A stretch of 16,400 nt of DNA from Proteiniphilum sp. UBA4084 (GTDB taxonomy: Bacteria > Bacteroidota > Bacteroidia > Bacteroidales > Dysgonomonadaceae). The position numbers and the translations under genes are program-made. Numbering within the stretch: the stretch's first letter is position 1; every line of letters starts with the position of its first letter. The notes under the pieces were generated by a model, which was not told where the DNA came from, did no database searches, and saw nothing but the letters and a program-made list of their open reading frames with translations. The stretch covers positions 1-16,400 of the forward strand of contig DFYK01000033.1 in the NCBI GenBank assembly GCA_002383605.1. The letters are read 5' to 3'. Below are positions 1 through 7,502 of the stretch, piece by piece.

Positions 1-1020
1 GACGGGTCAGACCGTATTCAGACAATGCGCAATGGTGTTCCGTTCTGGAATAACGGCAATGTGAAAACACCAACTGGTCAGGCCGGCACCAGCGTTAGTG
101 TCGCAGATGGTGAAATTAACCCCTTGATGGATTTAAATAAAAGTTACGGAAGAGGTATCGGGAGATTACGTCCAACGAGCTATTATACAAATAAAATTTG
201 GACAAGCAAGGAGTTAAAAGATTTAAGGGGTATTTATAATAGAGACAGCTGGAAAAGTCCGGAAGATTTACTGTATAATCATCCGAATCTTAAAAAGAAG
301 AACGACCCCTGGTATGGAAAAAATTTAGTAAAACCGGTTGCGATGTCTGTAGAAGATACCATTCGGTGCTGGTTTTCCTGGCCGCATTATAAATTGTTTG
401 TCCCGGATCCTCTCCAGACTCAATGGGCGGGAGGCGAAACCCCCTGGTATATTTATCGTTCTGCCGAAGTTTATTTGATGATTGCTGAATGTTATTACTG
501 GAAAAATCAATTACAGCAAGCAACAGATGCGATCAATGTAGTGAGGGCACGTGCGGGAGCAGACCTCCTGACAGCAGGTGATATAAATATTGGAGCCATT
601 CTTGATGAACGGGCAAGGGAGTTGTATTACGAAGAAAACAGAAAATCGGAACTGACAAGAATTGCGTATACCTATGCTAAAACCGGCAAGCCTTGTGAAG
701 TGTTCGGAGGGAGAGTTTATAAGCTGGATAATTTTTCGGGACCGGGAGGAGTTAACTCGAACATAAAACAGGAAGGGATTAACTTTTACTATGATTGGAT
801 CATGAAGGTAGGTAACTTCTACAACAAAGGAGTTAAACATAAGTGGGCCGAGTATAAGATGAGCGTACATCATGTATTGTGGCCCGTTCCTGCGAATGCC
901 ATCAATACAAACATCAAAGGCGTGATCAATCAGAACATCGGTTATCCGGGAGCTGAGAACAATGTAGAGCCGTTAATAGTCCCAAAAGATAAAACAGTGC
1001 TTGGTCCCGATTCCAAATAA
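1..1020 (+). CDS. SusD/RagB-family outer-membrane glycan-binding lipoprotein, C-terminal part
   Basis: The reading frame is open from the first base, so the gene begins outside the window; 339 C-terminal residues are visible, where full SusD-like proteins are usually about 500-620. The segment WYIYRSAEVYLMIAECYYW, followed by an amphipathic 'QATDAINVVRARAG' helix and 'ILDERARELYYEENRKSELTR', is the characteristic helical, TPR-like C-terminal core of the SusD family. SusD proteins are surface lipoproteins that cap a SusC TonB-dependent transporter and bind the oligosaccharide to be imported, so a susC gene is expected just upstream. The signal peptide cannot be seen. The oxidoreductase and DUF1080 genes downstream suggest a polysaccharide utilisation locus; the substrate cannot be told. 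Family assignment is firm, specificity unknown. Confidence 0.93.
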   Translation, partial: DGSDRIQTMRNGVPFWNNGNVKTPTGQAGTSVSVADGEINPLMDLNKSYGRGIGRLRPTSYYTNKIWTSKELKDLRGIYNRDSWKSPEDLLYNHPNLKKKNDPWYGKNLVKPVAMSVEDTIRCWFSWPHYKLFVPDPLQTQWAGGETPWYIYRSAEVYLMIAECYYWKNQLQQATDAINVVRARAGADLLTAGDINIGAILDERARELYYEENRKSELTRIAYTYAKTGKPCEVFGGRVYKLDNFSGPGGVNSNIKQEGINFYYDWIMKVGNFYNKGVKHKWAEYKMSVHHVLWPVPANAINTNIKGVINQNIGYPGAENNVEPLIVPKDKTVLGPDSK

Positions 1021-1050
1021 TTAAGCATTCAAACGAGACCATCGTTGTCA

Positions 1051-1096
1051 TTATCCCTCCCATAAAGAACAATCTGTCCTTTATGGGAGGGTATAA
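1051..1096 (+). terminator. Strong hairpin after the susD-like gene, possible terminator
   Basis: A 13-bp perfect stem (CCCTCCCATAAAG at 1055-1067 pairing with 1079-1091) has an 11-nt loop and can extend by four more pairs past one bulged base. It lies 35 bp after the susD-like stop codon. No proper T-tract follows (the next bases are TATAAATTC), so it may attenuate or stabilise the 3' end rather than terminate cleanly. Confidence 0.5.
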
Positions 1097-1153
1097 ATTC
1101 AGTATTCCGTCAAGAATTAAAACTGATAATTTTTAGGTTGATGGCATTTTTAT

Positions 1154-1161
1154 TACCTTTA
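1154..1161 (+). promoter_or_regulatory. Possible -7 box for the oxidoreductase/DUF1080 operon
   Basis: TACCTTTA matches the Bacteroides -7 consensus TAnnTTTG except for the last base, and lies 47 bp before the oxidoreductase start. No TTTG is found at the usual 19-21 bp upstream. The same octamer, followed by CA, precedes the DUF5106 gene at 14564-14571. This is inference from motif and position only. Confidence 0.35.
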
Positions 1162-1208
1162 CAACTTCCATTAAATCGAAAAGTATCAAAAAATGTAATA
1201 TAATTATC

Positions 1209-2630
1209 ATGACAACAAGAAGAGATTTTCTGAGGAGTGCAGCACTCGCATCTGCAGGACTGGCTATGGGAAACATATCGACAAAAATGAATGCAGCAAG
1301 CTACAGCAGGGTAGTGGGTGCCAGCAAAAAAGTAAACCTGGCCCACATCGGAATTGGAAACAGGGGATGGGAGATCATCAATGATTTCGACAAGACTGGC
1401 TTGGCCAACGTGGTTGCCCTGTGCGATGTGGATATGGGAGCGGAACACACCAAAAAGGCACTGGCCAAATTCCCGAACGCGAAACTTTTCAAGGATTTCC
1501 GGGAGATGTTCGACAAGATAGGCAACGAGATAGAGGCAGTGGCTATTGCCACGCCCGACTTTGCCCATTTCCCGGCAGTGATGATGGCCATGGCGGAAGG
1601 TAAGCATGTGTATGTGGAGAAACCACTGAGCCGCACTTTCCTTGAGTCGGAGCTGATCATGCAGGCAGCCCGGAAATACCCCAAAGTAGTTACCCAGATG
1701 GGGAACCAGGGTCATTCCGAGGCCAACTACTTTCAGTTCAAAGCCTGGAAGGAAGCCGGCATTATCAAGGATGTCACTGCCATCACAGCACACATGAACA
1801 ACCCGCGCCGCTGGCATGGCTGGGACCCGAATATCAAAAAGTTTCCTGCTGCAGAGCCGATACCTGAAACGCTGGACTGGGACACTTGGCTGATGGCCCG
1901 TGATTATCACGATTTCAACAAGGATTTCCACTATGGCCAATGGCGCTGCTGGTATGATTTCGGTATGGGTGCACTGGGCGACTGGGGTGCACATATCATT
2001 GATACAGCCCACGAGTTTCTGGAATTGGGACTGCCGGAAGAGGTAACACCCCTGCGACTGAGCGGGCATAACGATTATTTCTTCCCCATGTCAAGTACCA
2101 TTGAATTCAAATTTCCGAAGCGGGGCAATATGCCGCCGGTGGTGATCACCTGGTATGATGGAGTGGATAATATTCCCCCAGTACCGGAAGGATACGGCGT
2201 ATCGGAGATTGATCCAAATATACCGACAGTGGCAGGCGGAAAGATTCAGCCAGCCAAGCTGAATCCCGGGAAAGAGATCTACAGCAAGGAACTGACTTTC
2301 AAAGGAGGTTCACACGGCAGCACATTGAGTATTATTCCCGGAGAGAAAGCGAAAGAAATGGAAAAGAAACTACCCGAAGTACCGAAGAGTCCTTCCAATC
2401 ACTTCGCCAACTTCCTTCTGGCCTGTCAGGGCAAAGAAAAGACACGCTCACCATTTGAAATATCGGCACCGTTGAGCCAGGTATTTTGTCTGGGAGTGGC
2501 AGCACAGCGCCTGAACCGCAAGATTGTTTTTGACAGGGAAACCAAACGTGTCACCAACGATGCCTTTGCCGATGCGTTCCTCACAGGGGAGCCGCCCAGA
2601 AAAGGCTGGGAGGATTTTTACAAAATCTAA
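1209..2630 (+). CDS. Tat-exported Gfo/Idh/MocA-family NAD(P)-dependent oxidoreductase
   Basis: A 473-residue protein. Residues 1-21 form a twin-arginine signal (TTRRDFLRSAALASAGLAMG, RR at 4-5), so the enzyme is probably exported folded with its cofactor. A Rossmann fold starts at about residue 43, with dinucleotide-binding GIGNRG at 48-53 and an acidic residue in CDVD at 72-75. The family's EKP motif (catalytic Lys) is at 137-139. The C-terminal substrate domain carries WGAHIIDTAH near 259-268, with H262, D265 and H268 as likely active-site residues. Family members oxidise or reduce sugar hydroxyls. With a DUF1080 gene 24 bp downstream, oxidation of a glycoside at C3 to a 3-keto sugar is a reasonable inference. 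Other Gfo/Idh/MocA reactions, such as inositol or amino-sugar oxidation or a GH109-like glycosidase, cannot be excluded. Confidence 0.92.
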   Translation: MTTRRDFLRSAALASAGLAMGNISTKMNAASYSRVVGASKKVNLAHIGIGNRGWEIINDFDKTGLANVVALCDVDMGAEHTKKALAKFPNAKLFKDFREMFDKIGNEIEAVAIATPDFAHFPAVMMAMAEGKHVYVEKPLSRTFLESELIMQAARKYPKVVTQMGNQGHSEANYFQFKAWKEAGIIKDVTAITAHMNNPRRWHGWDPNIKKFPAAEPIPETLDWDTWLMARDYHDFNKDFHYGQWRCWYDFGMGALGDWGAHIIDTAHEFLELGLPEEVTPLRLSGHNDYFFPMSSTIEFKFPKRGNMPPVVITWYDGVDNIPPVPEGYGVSEIDPNIPTVAGGKIQPAKLNPGKEIYSKELTFKGGSHGSTLSIIPGEKAKEMEKKLPEVPKSPSNHFANFLLACQGKEKTRSPFEISAPLSQVFCLGVAAQRLNRKIVFDRETKRVTNDAFADAFLTGEPPRKGWEDFYKI

Positions 2631-2654
2631 TCAATTAACATAAATAACAGAGCA

Positions 2655-4010
2655 ATGAAGAAAAACAGTTTATTACTTTTTGTGATGGTCGCACTACTCG
2701 CCTCTTGTTCTCCGCAAGGACCGAAGTGGCAGGAATTGTTTAACGGAAAAGACCTGCAGGGATGGGAAAAGTTAAACGGTACGGCAGAATATAAGATTGA
2801 AGACAACACCATTGTCGGCATTTCTCAACTGAACACACCCAACACTTTTCTGGCGACAACAGAAAAATACGATGATTTTATCCTGGAATTCGAATTTAAG
2901 GTGGACGAGGGGTTAAATTCTGGCGTGCAATTTAGAAGCAACAGCCTGGCAGATTACAAAGATGGGCGTGTACATGGATATCAGTTTGAAATTGATCCTT
3001 CCGACCGTTCATGGACGGGAGGAATTTATGATGAGGCCCGTCGGGGATGGCTCTACCCAATGAATTACAACCCCGAGGGAATGAAGGCGTTTAAACAGGG
3101 TGAGTGGAACAGTGCCCGCATCGAAGCCATCGGGAACTCTCTTCGTACCTGGGTAAACGGCATACCCTGTGCCGACATTCTGGATGAGACCACATCATCT
3201 GGTTTTATTGCCCTGCAGGTGCATGCTATCAAAAATGCCGAACAGGAAGGAAAAACGGTGGCATGGCGCAATATCCGTATTCTTACAGAAGAACTGGATA
3301 AATATAAAACAGCCGTGAATGAAGATGTTGTGCAGATAAACCAGGTTGCAAACACAATCTCTGATCGTGAAGCTGCTGAGGGATGGAAACTGCTCTGGGA
3401 TGGAAAGACCACCGAAGGATGGCGTGGTGCCAAAAGAGATGATTTTCCCGATCAGGGATGGTCGATCGACAATGGCATACTGAAAGTACACAAAAGTGAT
3501 GGCGGTGAGTCCACCAACGGTGGTGATATTGTTACGACCCGTCCATACAAGAACTTTATGCTGAAAGTCGATTTCAAGATCACTGAGGGTGCCAACAGCG
3601 GGATTAAGTATTTCGTGGATACCAACCTGAATAAGGGAGAAGGATCGGCCATCGGTTGCGAATTCCAGATTCTGGATGACAAGAACCATCCGGATGCCAA
3701 GCTGGGCATAAATGGCAACAGAACGCTGGGTTCATTGTACGACCTGATTGCAGCACCCCTTGACAAACCGTTCCGAAACGGATTCTTCAATACCGCGATG
3801 GTGGTTGTAGAAGGAAATCATGTGGAACATTGGTTGAACGGTGTGAAAATTGTGGAATATGACCGCAACAACGATGCATGGAACGAACTGGTGCAGACCA
3901 GCAAATACAAAGACTGGCCCAATTTCGGCAATGCCGACGAGGGTTTGATTTTGTTACAGGATCATGGGAATGAAGTTTGGTTTCAGAATATCAAAATTAA
4001 AGAATTATAA
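2655..4010 (+). CDS. Tandem DUF1080 lipoprotein (3-keto-disaccharide hydrolase family)
   Basis: A 451-residue predicted lipoprotein: signal MKKNSLLLFVMVALLASC with lipobox cysteine C18. Two DUF1080 domains with a concanavalin-like jelly-roll fold follow, at about 25-212 and 240-450. Each opens with the same pattern (WQELFNGKDLQGWEKL and WKLLWDGKTTEGWRGA) and contains 'EFxFKVDEGLNSGVQFRS' or 'KVDFKITEGANSGIKYFV' strands. DUF1080 proteins act on 3-keto-glycosides, cleaving the bond by hydrolysis or 1,2-elimination after a dehydrogenase has oxidised C3. The 24-bp gap to the upstream oxidoreductase indicates one transcription unit and a two-step reaction in the envelope. Whether both domains are catalytic cannot be judged by eye; one may only bind sugar. 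A strong terminator follows. Confidence 0.92.
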   Translation: MKKNSLLLFVMVALLASCSPQGPKWQELFNGKDLQGWEKLNGTAEYKIEDNTIVGISQLNTPNTFLATTEKYDDFILEFEFKVDEGLNSGVQFRSNSLADYKDGRVHGYQFEIDPSDRSWTGGIYDEARRGWLYPMNYNPEGMKAFKQGEWNSARIEAIGNSLRTWVNGIPCADILDETTSSGFIALQVHAIKNAEQEGKTVAWRNIRILTEELDKYKTAVNEDVVQINQVANTISDREAAEGWKLLWDGKTTEGWRGAKRDDFPDQGWSIDNGILKVHKSDGGESTNGGDIVTTRPYKNFMLKVDFKITEGANSGIKYFVDTNLNKGEGSAIGCEFQILDDKNHPDAKLGINGNRTLGSLYDLIAAPLDKPFRNGFFNTAMVVVEGNHVEHWLNGVKIVEYDRNNDAWNELVQTSKYKDWPNFGNADEGLILLQDHGNEVWFQNIKIKEL

Positions 4011-4037
4011 GTGTAATTACATTCCATTCCCTACAAG

Positions 4038-4065
4038 ACCGCCGGACAACCTCCGGCGGTTTTTG
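4038..4065 (+). terminator. Rho-independent terminator after the tandem DUF1080 gene
   Basis: A perfect 9-bp GC-rich stem (ACCGCCGGA at 4038-4046 with TCCGGCGGT at 4052-4060), a 5-nt loop CAACC and a run of five T. It works on the plus strand only; read from the flavodoxin side there is no T-run. It closes the oxidoreductase/DUF1080 operon 27 bp after the stop codon and just before the convergent flavodoxin gene ends. Confidence 0.9.
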
Positions 4066-4070
4066 TTTCT

Positions 4071-4571
4071 CTATACAAACTCTTTTTTCAGCGCTTTTAC
4101 CCACTTTTCAAGGCGTTCCTGGGTCAGGTCATATTCGTTGTCCTCATCAATGGGAAGTCCCACCCACAAACCGTCAATCACTGCCGTGGAATCATCGTAG
4201 GTATAACCTTCATCGGGCACCCTCCCCACTATTTGTACTTTGTCATGAATTTCATCGAACACTACTTTCATCGATTCGGCAAAGCTGGTCGAATAGGATG
4301 CACTGTCCCCCAGTGCGAAAATGGCCGCTTTTTTTCCGGTGAAGTCCATTCTCGCGAAAGAAGGAAGAAATCCTTCCCAGTCGTCCTGCAAATCGCCTAT
4401 GCCGGTAGTAGAGGTGCCGATAATATAGTAAGTGTAATCGTTTATTTCATCGAGACCAACCTCCATGACATTGTATATATCTGCGTTTCCGTCGAAAAGG
4501 TCCTGCACCTGTCTGGCAACAGAAGTTACATTACCGCCGGATGAGCCGTACAGAATAGCTATTTTATTCAT
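4071..4571 (-). CDS. fldA: Long-chain flavodoxin
   Basis: A 166-residue soluble FMN protein that carries low-potential electrons, standing in for ferredoxin. The N-terminus MNKIAILYGSSGGNVT holds the phosphate-binding loop (residues 9-16). The 60s loop TSTTGIGDLQDDW gives W65 on one face of the flavin, and the 90s loop ALGDSASY gives Y93 on the other. The segment 'YTYDDSTAVIDGLWVGLPIDEDNEYDLT' is the approximately 20-residue insertion of long-chain flavodoxins. Length is normal for the family. The gene stands alone, converging on the DUF1080 gene and diverging from tRNA-Arg. No clear Bacteroides -7 box was found in front of it. Flavodoxins are often induced by iron limitation, but no binding site for such a regulator was identified. 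The assignment is firm. Confidence 0.96.
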   Translation of the reverse strand: MNKIAILYGSSGGNVTSVARQVQDLFDGNADIYNVMEVGLDEINDYTYYIIGTSTTGIGDLQDDWEGFLPSFARMDFTGKKAAIFALGDSASYSTSFAESMKVVFDEIHDKVQIVGRVPDEGYTYDDSTAVIDGLWVGLPIDEDNEYDLTQERLEKWVKALKKEFV

Positions 4572-4617
4572 TGTTGTCTGATTTTTCTTATAGAGTAAAC
4601 ATTTTAACCCGCGAAAT

Positions 4618-4635
4618 GTTTGTTGCGAAACAAAC
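4618..4635. repeat. Small inverted repeat between flavodoxin and tRNA-Arg
   Basis: GTTTGTT and AACAAAC (7-bp arms, 4618-4624 and 4629-4635) flank GCGA. It lies 47 bp upstream of the flavodoxin start and just ahead of the tRNA promoter -33 box, where it could serve as an operator for either gene. No regulator family is recognised. Confidence 0.4.
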
Positions 4636-4648
4636 GACCCGTTTTTCT

Positions 4649-4679
4649 TTTGCGGATCACTGAAAATGTGTTATTTTTG
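4649..4679 (+). promoter_or_regulatory. Bacteroides-type promoter of tRNA-Arg(CCT)
   Basis: TTTG (4649-4652), a 19-bp spacer and TATTTTTG (4672-4679) fit the Bacteroides -33/-7 consensus closely. The tRNA begins 10 bp after the -7 box, so only a few leader nucleotides are expected. With no other promoter before 4790, it probably also drives the DUF1080 gene behind the tRNA. Confidence 0.8.
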
Positions 4680-4689
4680 CACTCCATCC

Positions 4690-4761
4690 GGCGCGGTAGT
4701 TCAATGGATAGAATAGAAGTTTCCTAAACTTTAGATTCGGGTTCGATTCCCGGCCGTGCTA
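4690..4761 (+). tRNA. tRNA-Arg, anticodon CCT
   Basis: A full cloverleaf can be drawn. The acceptor GGCGCGG (4690-4696) pairs with CCGTGCT (4754-4760) using two G-T wobbles, with discriminator A at 4761. The D-stem is GTTC/GAAT (4699-4702, 4711-4714). The anticodon stem is GAAGT/ACTTT (4716-4720, 4728-4732) with loop TTCCTAA, giving anticodon CCT, which reads the arginine codon AGG. The T-arm is TCGGG-TTCGATT-CCCGG (4737-4753). CCA is not encoded and must be added after transcription. The molecule is 72 nt. No second copy of its 3' end was seen in the window, so there is no sign that it is an occupied integration site here. Confidence 0.95.
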
Positions 4762-4789
4762 CTCAATTACTATAACCTGTTTAAAGTAG

Positions 4790-5584
4790 ATGCACATGAA
4801 GATTTCCGTTTTTTTTATTCTGGCTGCACTAATGGCAACCATTTTTTTCAACTCCTGCAATCCACAAAAAGAAAAAGAGGGAGATTGGATACAATTGTTC
4901 AATGGCGAAGATCTTGCCGGCTGGATCCCCAAGATAGCCGGGTATGAGGCAGGAGACAATTTTGCCAATACATTTCGGGTTGAGGATGGAATGATAAAAG
5001 TGCGGTACGAGGGATACGATTCTCTACGGAACCGGTTCGGACACCTTTTTTACAAGGATGAGTTTTCAAGCTATAAGCTGCGGGTAGAATACCGCATTGT
5101 GGGCGAACAATGTCCCGGTGCACCCGGATGGGCTTACAAAAATTCCGGTATCATGGTACATGGCCAGTCGCCCGAGTCGATGGAGCTGAATCAGGACTTT
5201 CCCACCTCCATTGAAGTGCAGCTCCTCGCAAGCGATTCGCTGGTGCAGCGTACGAACATGAATGTCTGTACTCCCGGCACCAATATCGTGATGAATGGAG
5301 AATTGATCCTTGATCACTGTATCAATTCATCATCTGCCTTTTTTTATGGAGAGGACTGGATTACCGCCGAGGTGGAGGTGAGAGGAGGTGAGGTGATTTA
5401 CCATATAATAAATGGCGATACGGTGTTGCAATACAACAAGCCCCAGTTGGATGAACGCGATGGTACCTATCTCAAACTGATTGAACTCAATGGAGGCGAT
5501 AAGATGTTAAGCAAGGGCACCATTTCCCTGCAGAGTGAAGGCCATCCGATAGATTTCAGAAAAGTGGAGTTGATGGTTTTCTGA
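4790..5584 (+). CDS. Single-domain DUF1080 lipoprotein (3-keto-disaccharide hydrolase family)
   Basis: A 264-residue predicted lipoprotein. The signal runs MHMKISVFFILAALMATIFFNSC with lipobox cysteine C23. An ATG two codons later (4796, MKISVFF) is an equally good start and leaves a normal signal peptide. The mature part opens with WIQLFNGEDLAGWIPK, the DUF1080 signature also seen at the start of both domains of the 2655-4010 protein, and continues with jelly-roll strands such as YKLRVEYRIVGEQ and NSGIMVHGQSPESM. It is likely to act on 3-keto sugars made by an oxidoreductase such as the one at 1209-2630, perhaps with a different linkage preference. The start codon lies only 28 bp after tRNA-Arg, with no promoter between, so tRNA and mRNA seem to share a transcript. 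A bidirectional terminator follows. Confidence 0.9.
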   Translation: MHMKISVFFILAALMATIFFNSCNPQKEKEGDWIQLFNGEDLAGWIPKIAGYEAGDNFANTFRVEDGMIKVRYEGYDSLRNRFGHLFYKDEFSSYKLRVEYRIVGEQCPGAPGWAYKNSGIMVHGQSPESMELNQDFPTSIEVQLLASDSLVQRTNMNVCTPGTNIVMNGELILDHCINSSSAFFYGEDWITAEVEVRGGEVIYHIINGDTVLQYNKPQLDERDGTYLKLIELNGGDKMLSKGTISLQSEGHPIDFRKVELMVF

Positions 5585-5606
5585 GTTGCTTATCCGCTTG
5601 CGGCAT

Positions 5607-5643
5607 AAAAAATCCCGCTCTCTTTCTGAGGCGGGATTTTTTT
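5607..5643. terminator. Bidirectional terminator between the DUF1080 gene and pckA
   Basis: ATCCCGC and GCGGGAT arms, extended by an A-run (5607-5612) on the left and a T-run (5637-5643) on the right, give a 12-bp stem with a 12-nt loop. U-tracts appear on both strands, so the element can end both convergent genes. Confidence 0.9.
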
Positions 5644-5662
5644 AATACTTATCTGCAAATGA

Positions 5663-7255
5663 TTAGTCCAATTGGGGTCCCGAGGGGATTAGCGCAAGGG
5701 CTGCATCATTGTCGCAGTATTGCTTGAAGTTTTCGATATACATACCGGCCAGCTTTTTTGCCTTGGCTTCCCATTCGCTCTTGTCGGCATAGGTGCTGCG
5801 CGGGTCCAGGATATCTGAAACGCCGTTCAGTTTCACGGGAGCAGTCAGGTTCATAATGGGAACGTGCAATGTTTCAGCTTCTTCAATAGATCCGTCGAGG
5901 ATGGCATCAATGATGGCACGGGTATCCTTCAGTGAGATACGTTTTCCTGTTCCGTTCCAGCCGGTGTTCACCAGGTAGGCTTTGGCGTTGTGCTCATTCA
6001 TCTTCTCTGCAAGGCGTTGTGCATACATTGTCGGGTGTACCGTGAGGAATGCTTCGCCAAAGGCAGGAGAGAAAGAGGGCTGTGGTTCAGTGATCCCGCG
6101 TTCCGTACCGGCCAGCTTGGAGGTGAATCCGCAAAGGAAGTGATACTGTGCCTGGTTGTCGTCCAGAATGGAAACCGGAGGCAATACCCCGAAAGCATCT
6201 GCCGAGAGATAGATGATTTTTTTGGCATGTCCTGCGCGTGAAGGAAGCACAATTTTGCTGATATGGTAGATCGGATAAGATACACGGGTATTTTCCGTGG
6301 TGGAACCATCGCTGTAGTCGATATTGCCTGCATCATCCACTGTCACGTTTTCCAGCAAAGCATCGCGGCGAATTGCTCTCCAGATGTCCGGTTCATTTTC
6401 TTCGCTCAGGTTGATCACCTTGGCATAACAGCCTCCTTCGTAGTTGAATACGCCATTATGATCCCAGCCGTGTTCGTCGTCACCGATCAGGTAGCGCTTC
6501 GGATCGGCAGAGAGGGTTGTCTTTCCTGTACCCGATAATCCGAAGAAGACAGCTACATCGCCCTCCTTGCCCACGTTGGCAGAGCAGTGCATGGAAGCAA
6601 TACCGCGCAACGGCAGATAGTAGTTCATCAACGAGAAGATACCTTTTTTCATTTCGCCGCCATACCAGGTACCGCCAATTACCTGCATTTTCTCTGTCAG
6701 GTCGAACAGGGTGAAGTTCTCGGAGTTTAGCCCGAATTCTTTCCACTTGTCGTTGGTCGTTTTGGAGCCGTTCAGGCACACGAAATCGGGTTCACCGTAA
6801 TGCGTCAGTTCATAATGCGAAGGACGGATGAACATGTTGGTCACGAAATGTGCCTGCCATGCTACTTCCACGATGAAGCGTACTTTCATGCGGGTATCTT
6901 CGTTTGTTCCGCAGAATGTGTCAACCACATACAGTTTTTCAGATTTGGAAAGCTGCTCGGTCACGCGTCCTTTGCAATAGTCGAATGCCTCTTTGGAGCA
7001 GGGACGGTTGATAGTGCCATCCCACCAGAGCGTGTCTTTGGTTACGTCATCCTTGACAAAATATTTGTCTTTTGGAGAGCGACCGGTGAATTTGCCGGTA
7101 TAAACAGCTGTGGCTCCTGTTTTTGTTAATTTGGCCTTTTCGAATCCCTCGTTTGCAGGATTCATTTCATCCTGATACAGCGTTTCGTAGGAAGGATTAT
7201 GCACGATCTCAAAATCGCCCACAATACCATACTTGCTTAAATCTAAATTTGCCAT
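5663..7255 (-). CDS. pckA: Phosphoenolpyruvate carboxykinase (ATP)
   Basis: A 530-residue cytoplasmic enzyme interconverting oxaloacetate plus ATP and PEP plus CO2. In fermenting Bacteroidetes it commonly runs in the carboxylating direction, feeding oxaloacetate to succinate and propionate formation while gaining ATP. The start MANLDLSKYGIVGD (ATG at 7255) is chosen because the 24-codon in-frame extension upstream is low-complexity and lies over the promoter region. The P-loop GLSGTGKTTLS (239-249), the metal/ATP motif IGDDEHGWD (257-265) and the NMFIRPS segment (140-146) are all present. The length is that of the ATP-dependent class rather than the roughly 600-residue GTP class. It is a single gene diverging from upp, with a -7 box at 7332-7325 on its strand. 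No defects seen. Confidence 0.98.
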   Translation of the reverse strand: MANLDLSKYGIVGDFEIVHNPSYETLYQDEMNPANEGFEKAKLTKTGATAVYTGKFTGRSPKDKYFVKDDVTKDTLWWDGTINRPCSKEAFDYCKGRVTEQLSKSEKLYVVDTFCGTNEDTRMKVRFIVEVAWQAHFVTNMFIRPSHYELTHYGEPDFVCLNGSKTTNDKWKEFGLNSENFTLFDLTEKMQVIGGTWYGGEMKKGIFSLMNYYLPLRGIASMHCSANVGKEGDVAVFFGLSGTGKTTLSADPKRYLIGDDEHGWDHNGVFNYEGGCYAKVINLSEENEPDIWRAIRRDALLENVTVDDAGNIDYSDGSTTENTRVSYPIYHISKIVLPSRAGHAKKIIYLSADAFGVLPPVSILDDNQAQYHFLCGFTSKLAGTERGITEPQPSFSPAFGEAFLTVHPTMYAQRLAEKMNEHNAKAYLVNTGWNGTGKRISLKDTRAIIDAILDGSIEEAETLHVPIMNLTAPVKLNGVSDILDPRSTYADKSEWEAKAKKLAGMYIENFKQYCDNDAALALIPSGPQLD

Positions 7256-7324
7256 CTTGAAAAAATTTGGGTTTATTATTATGATTGTATAAAACTCTTT
7301 TTGATAAGTCCTAAAACAGTCGTA

Positions 7325-7332
7325 CAAAAATA
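7325..7332 (-). promoter_or_regulatory. -7 box of the pckA promoter
   Basis: Read on the minus strand, TATTTTTG matches TAnnTTTG exactly and lies 69 bp before the pckA start codon. No good TTTG is present 19-21 bp further upstream. The 7358-7381 dyad begins about 26 bp upstream of this box. Confidence 0.55.
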
Positions 7333-7357
7333 TAAAAAATCCGTCAAACCGGAAAGG

Positions 7358-7381
7358 AATTAAAGAAATTTTTCTTTAATT
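7358..7381. repeat. A/T-rich dyad in the pckA-upp divergent region
   Basis: Perfect 11-bp arms AATTAAAGAAA and TTTCTTTAATT are separated by two T. The dyad sits between the two divergent promoters, close upstream of the pckA -7 box and about 75 bp upstream of the upp -7 box. It could be an operator for pckA, but the regulator is unknown; it is equally possible that the arms form a hairpin in a long upp leader. Confidence 0.45.
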
Positions 7382-7456
7382 AGACCTGTTTTCTCTCTGA
7401 AACCCCACTTGGAACAAAAAAAAAGTGGAAATGTTCAGTAAAAAAAAGAAAAACAG

Positions 7457-7464
7457 TACCTTTG
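7457..7464 (+). promoter_or_regulatory. -7 box of the upp promoter
   Basis: TACCTTTG matches TAnnTTTG exactly, 38 bp before the upp start. No clear TTTG stands at the -33 position. Confidence 0.6.
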
Positions 7465-7502
7465 TTTTCCGAAAGCAAAACTGTACAGTCAGATAAAGAG
7501 CG

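Noticed and set aside
1110..2069. A 319-codon open frame on the minus strand opposite the oxidoreductase gene
   Set aside because: It is antisense to a well-supported gene, has Cys/His-rich composition typical of a shadow frame, and shows no recognisable domain.
3195..3689. A 164-codon open frame opposite the tandem DUF1080 gene
   Set aside because: Antisense to a clear two-domain gene; no start signals or domain seen.
4690..4761. tRNA-Arg as the attachment site of an integrated element
   Set aside because: No direct repeat of the tRNA 3' end and no integrase gene were found in the window.
7256..7327. A 24-codon N-terminal extension of PckA
   Set aside because: The extension overlaps the promoter region and is low-complexity; the conserved family start is MANLDLSKYG at 7255.
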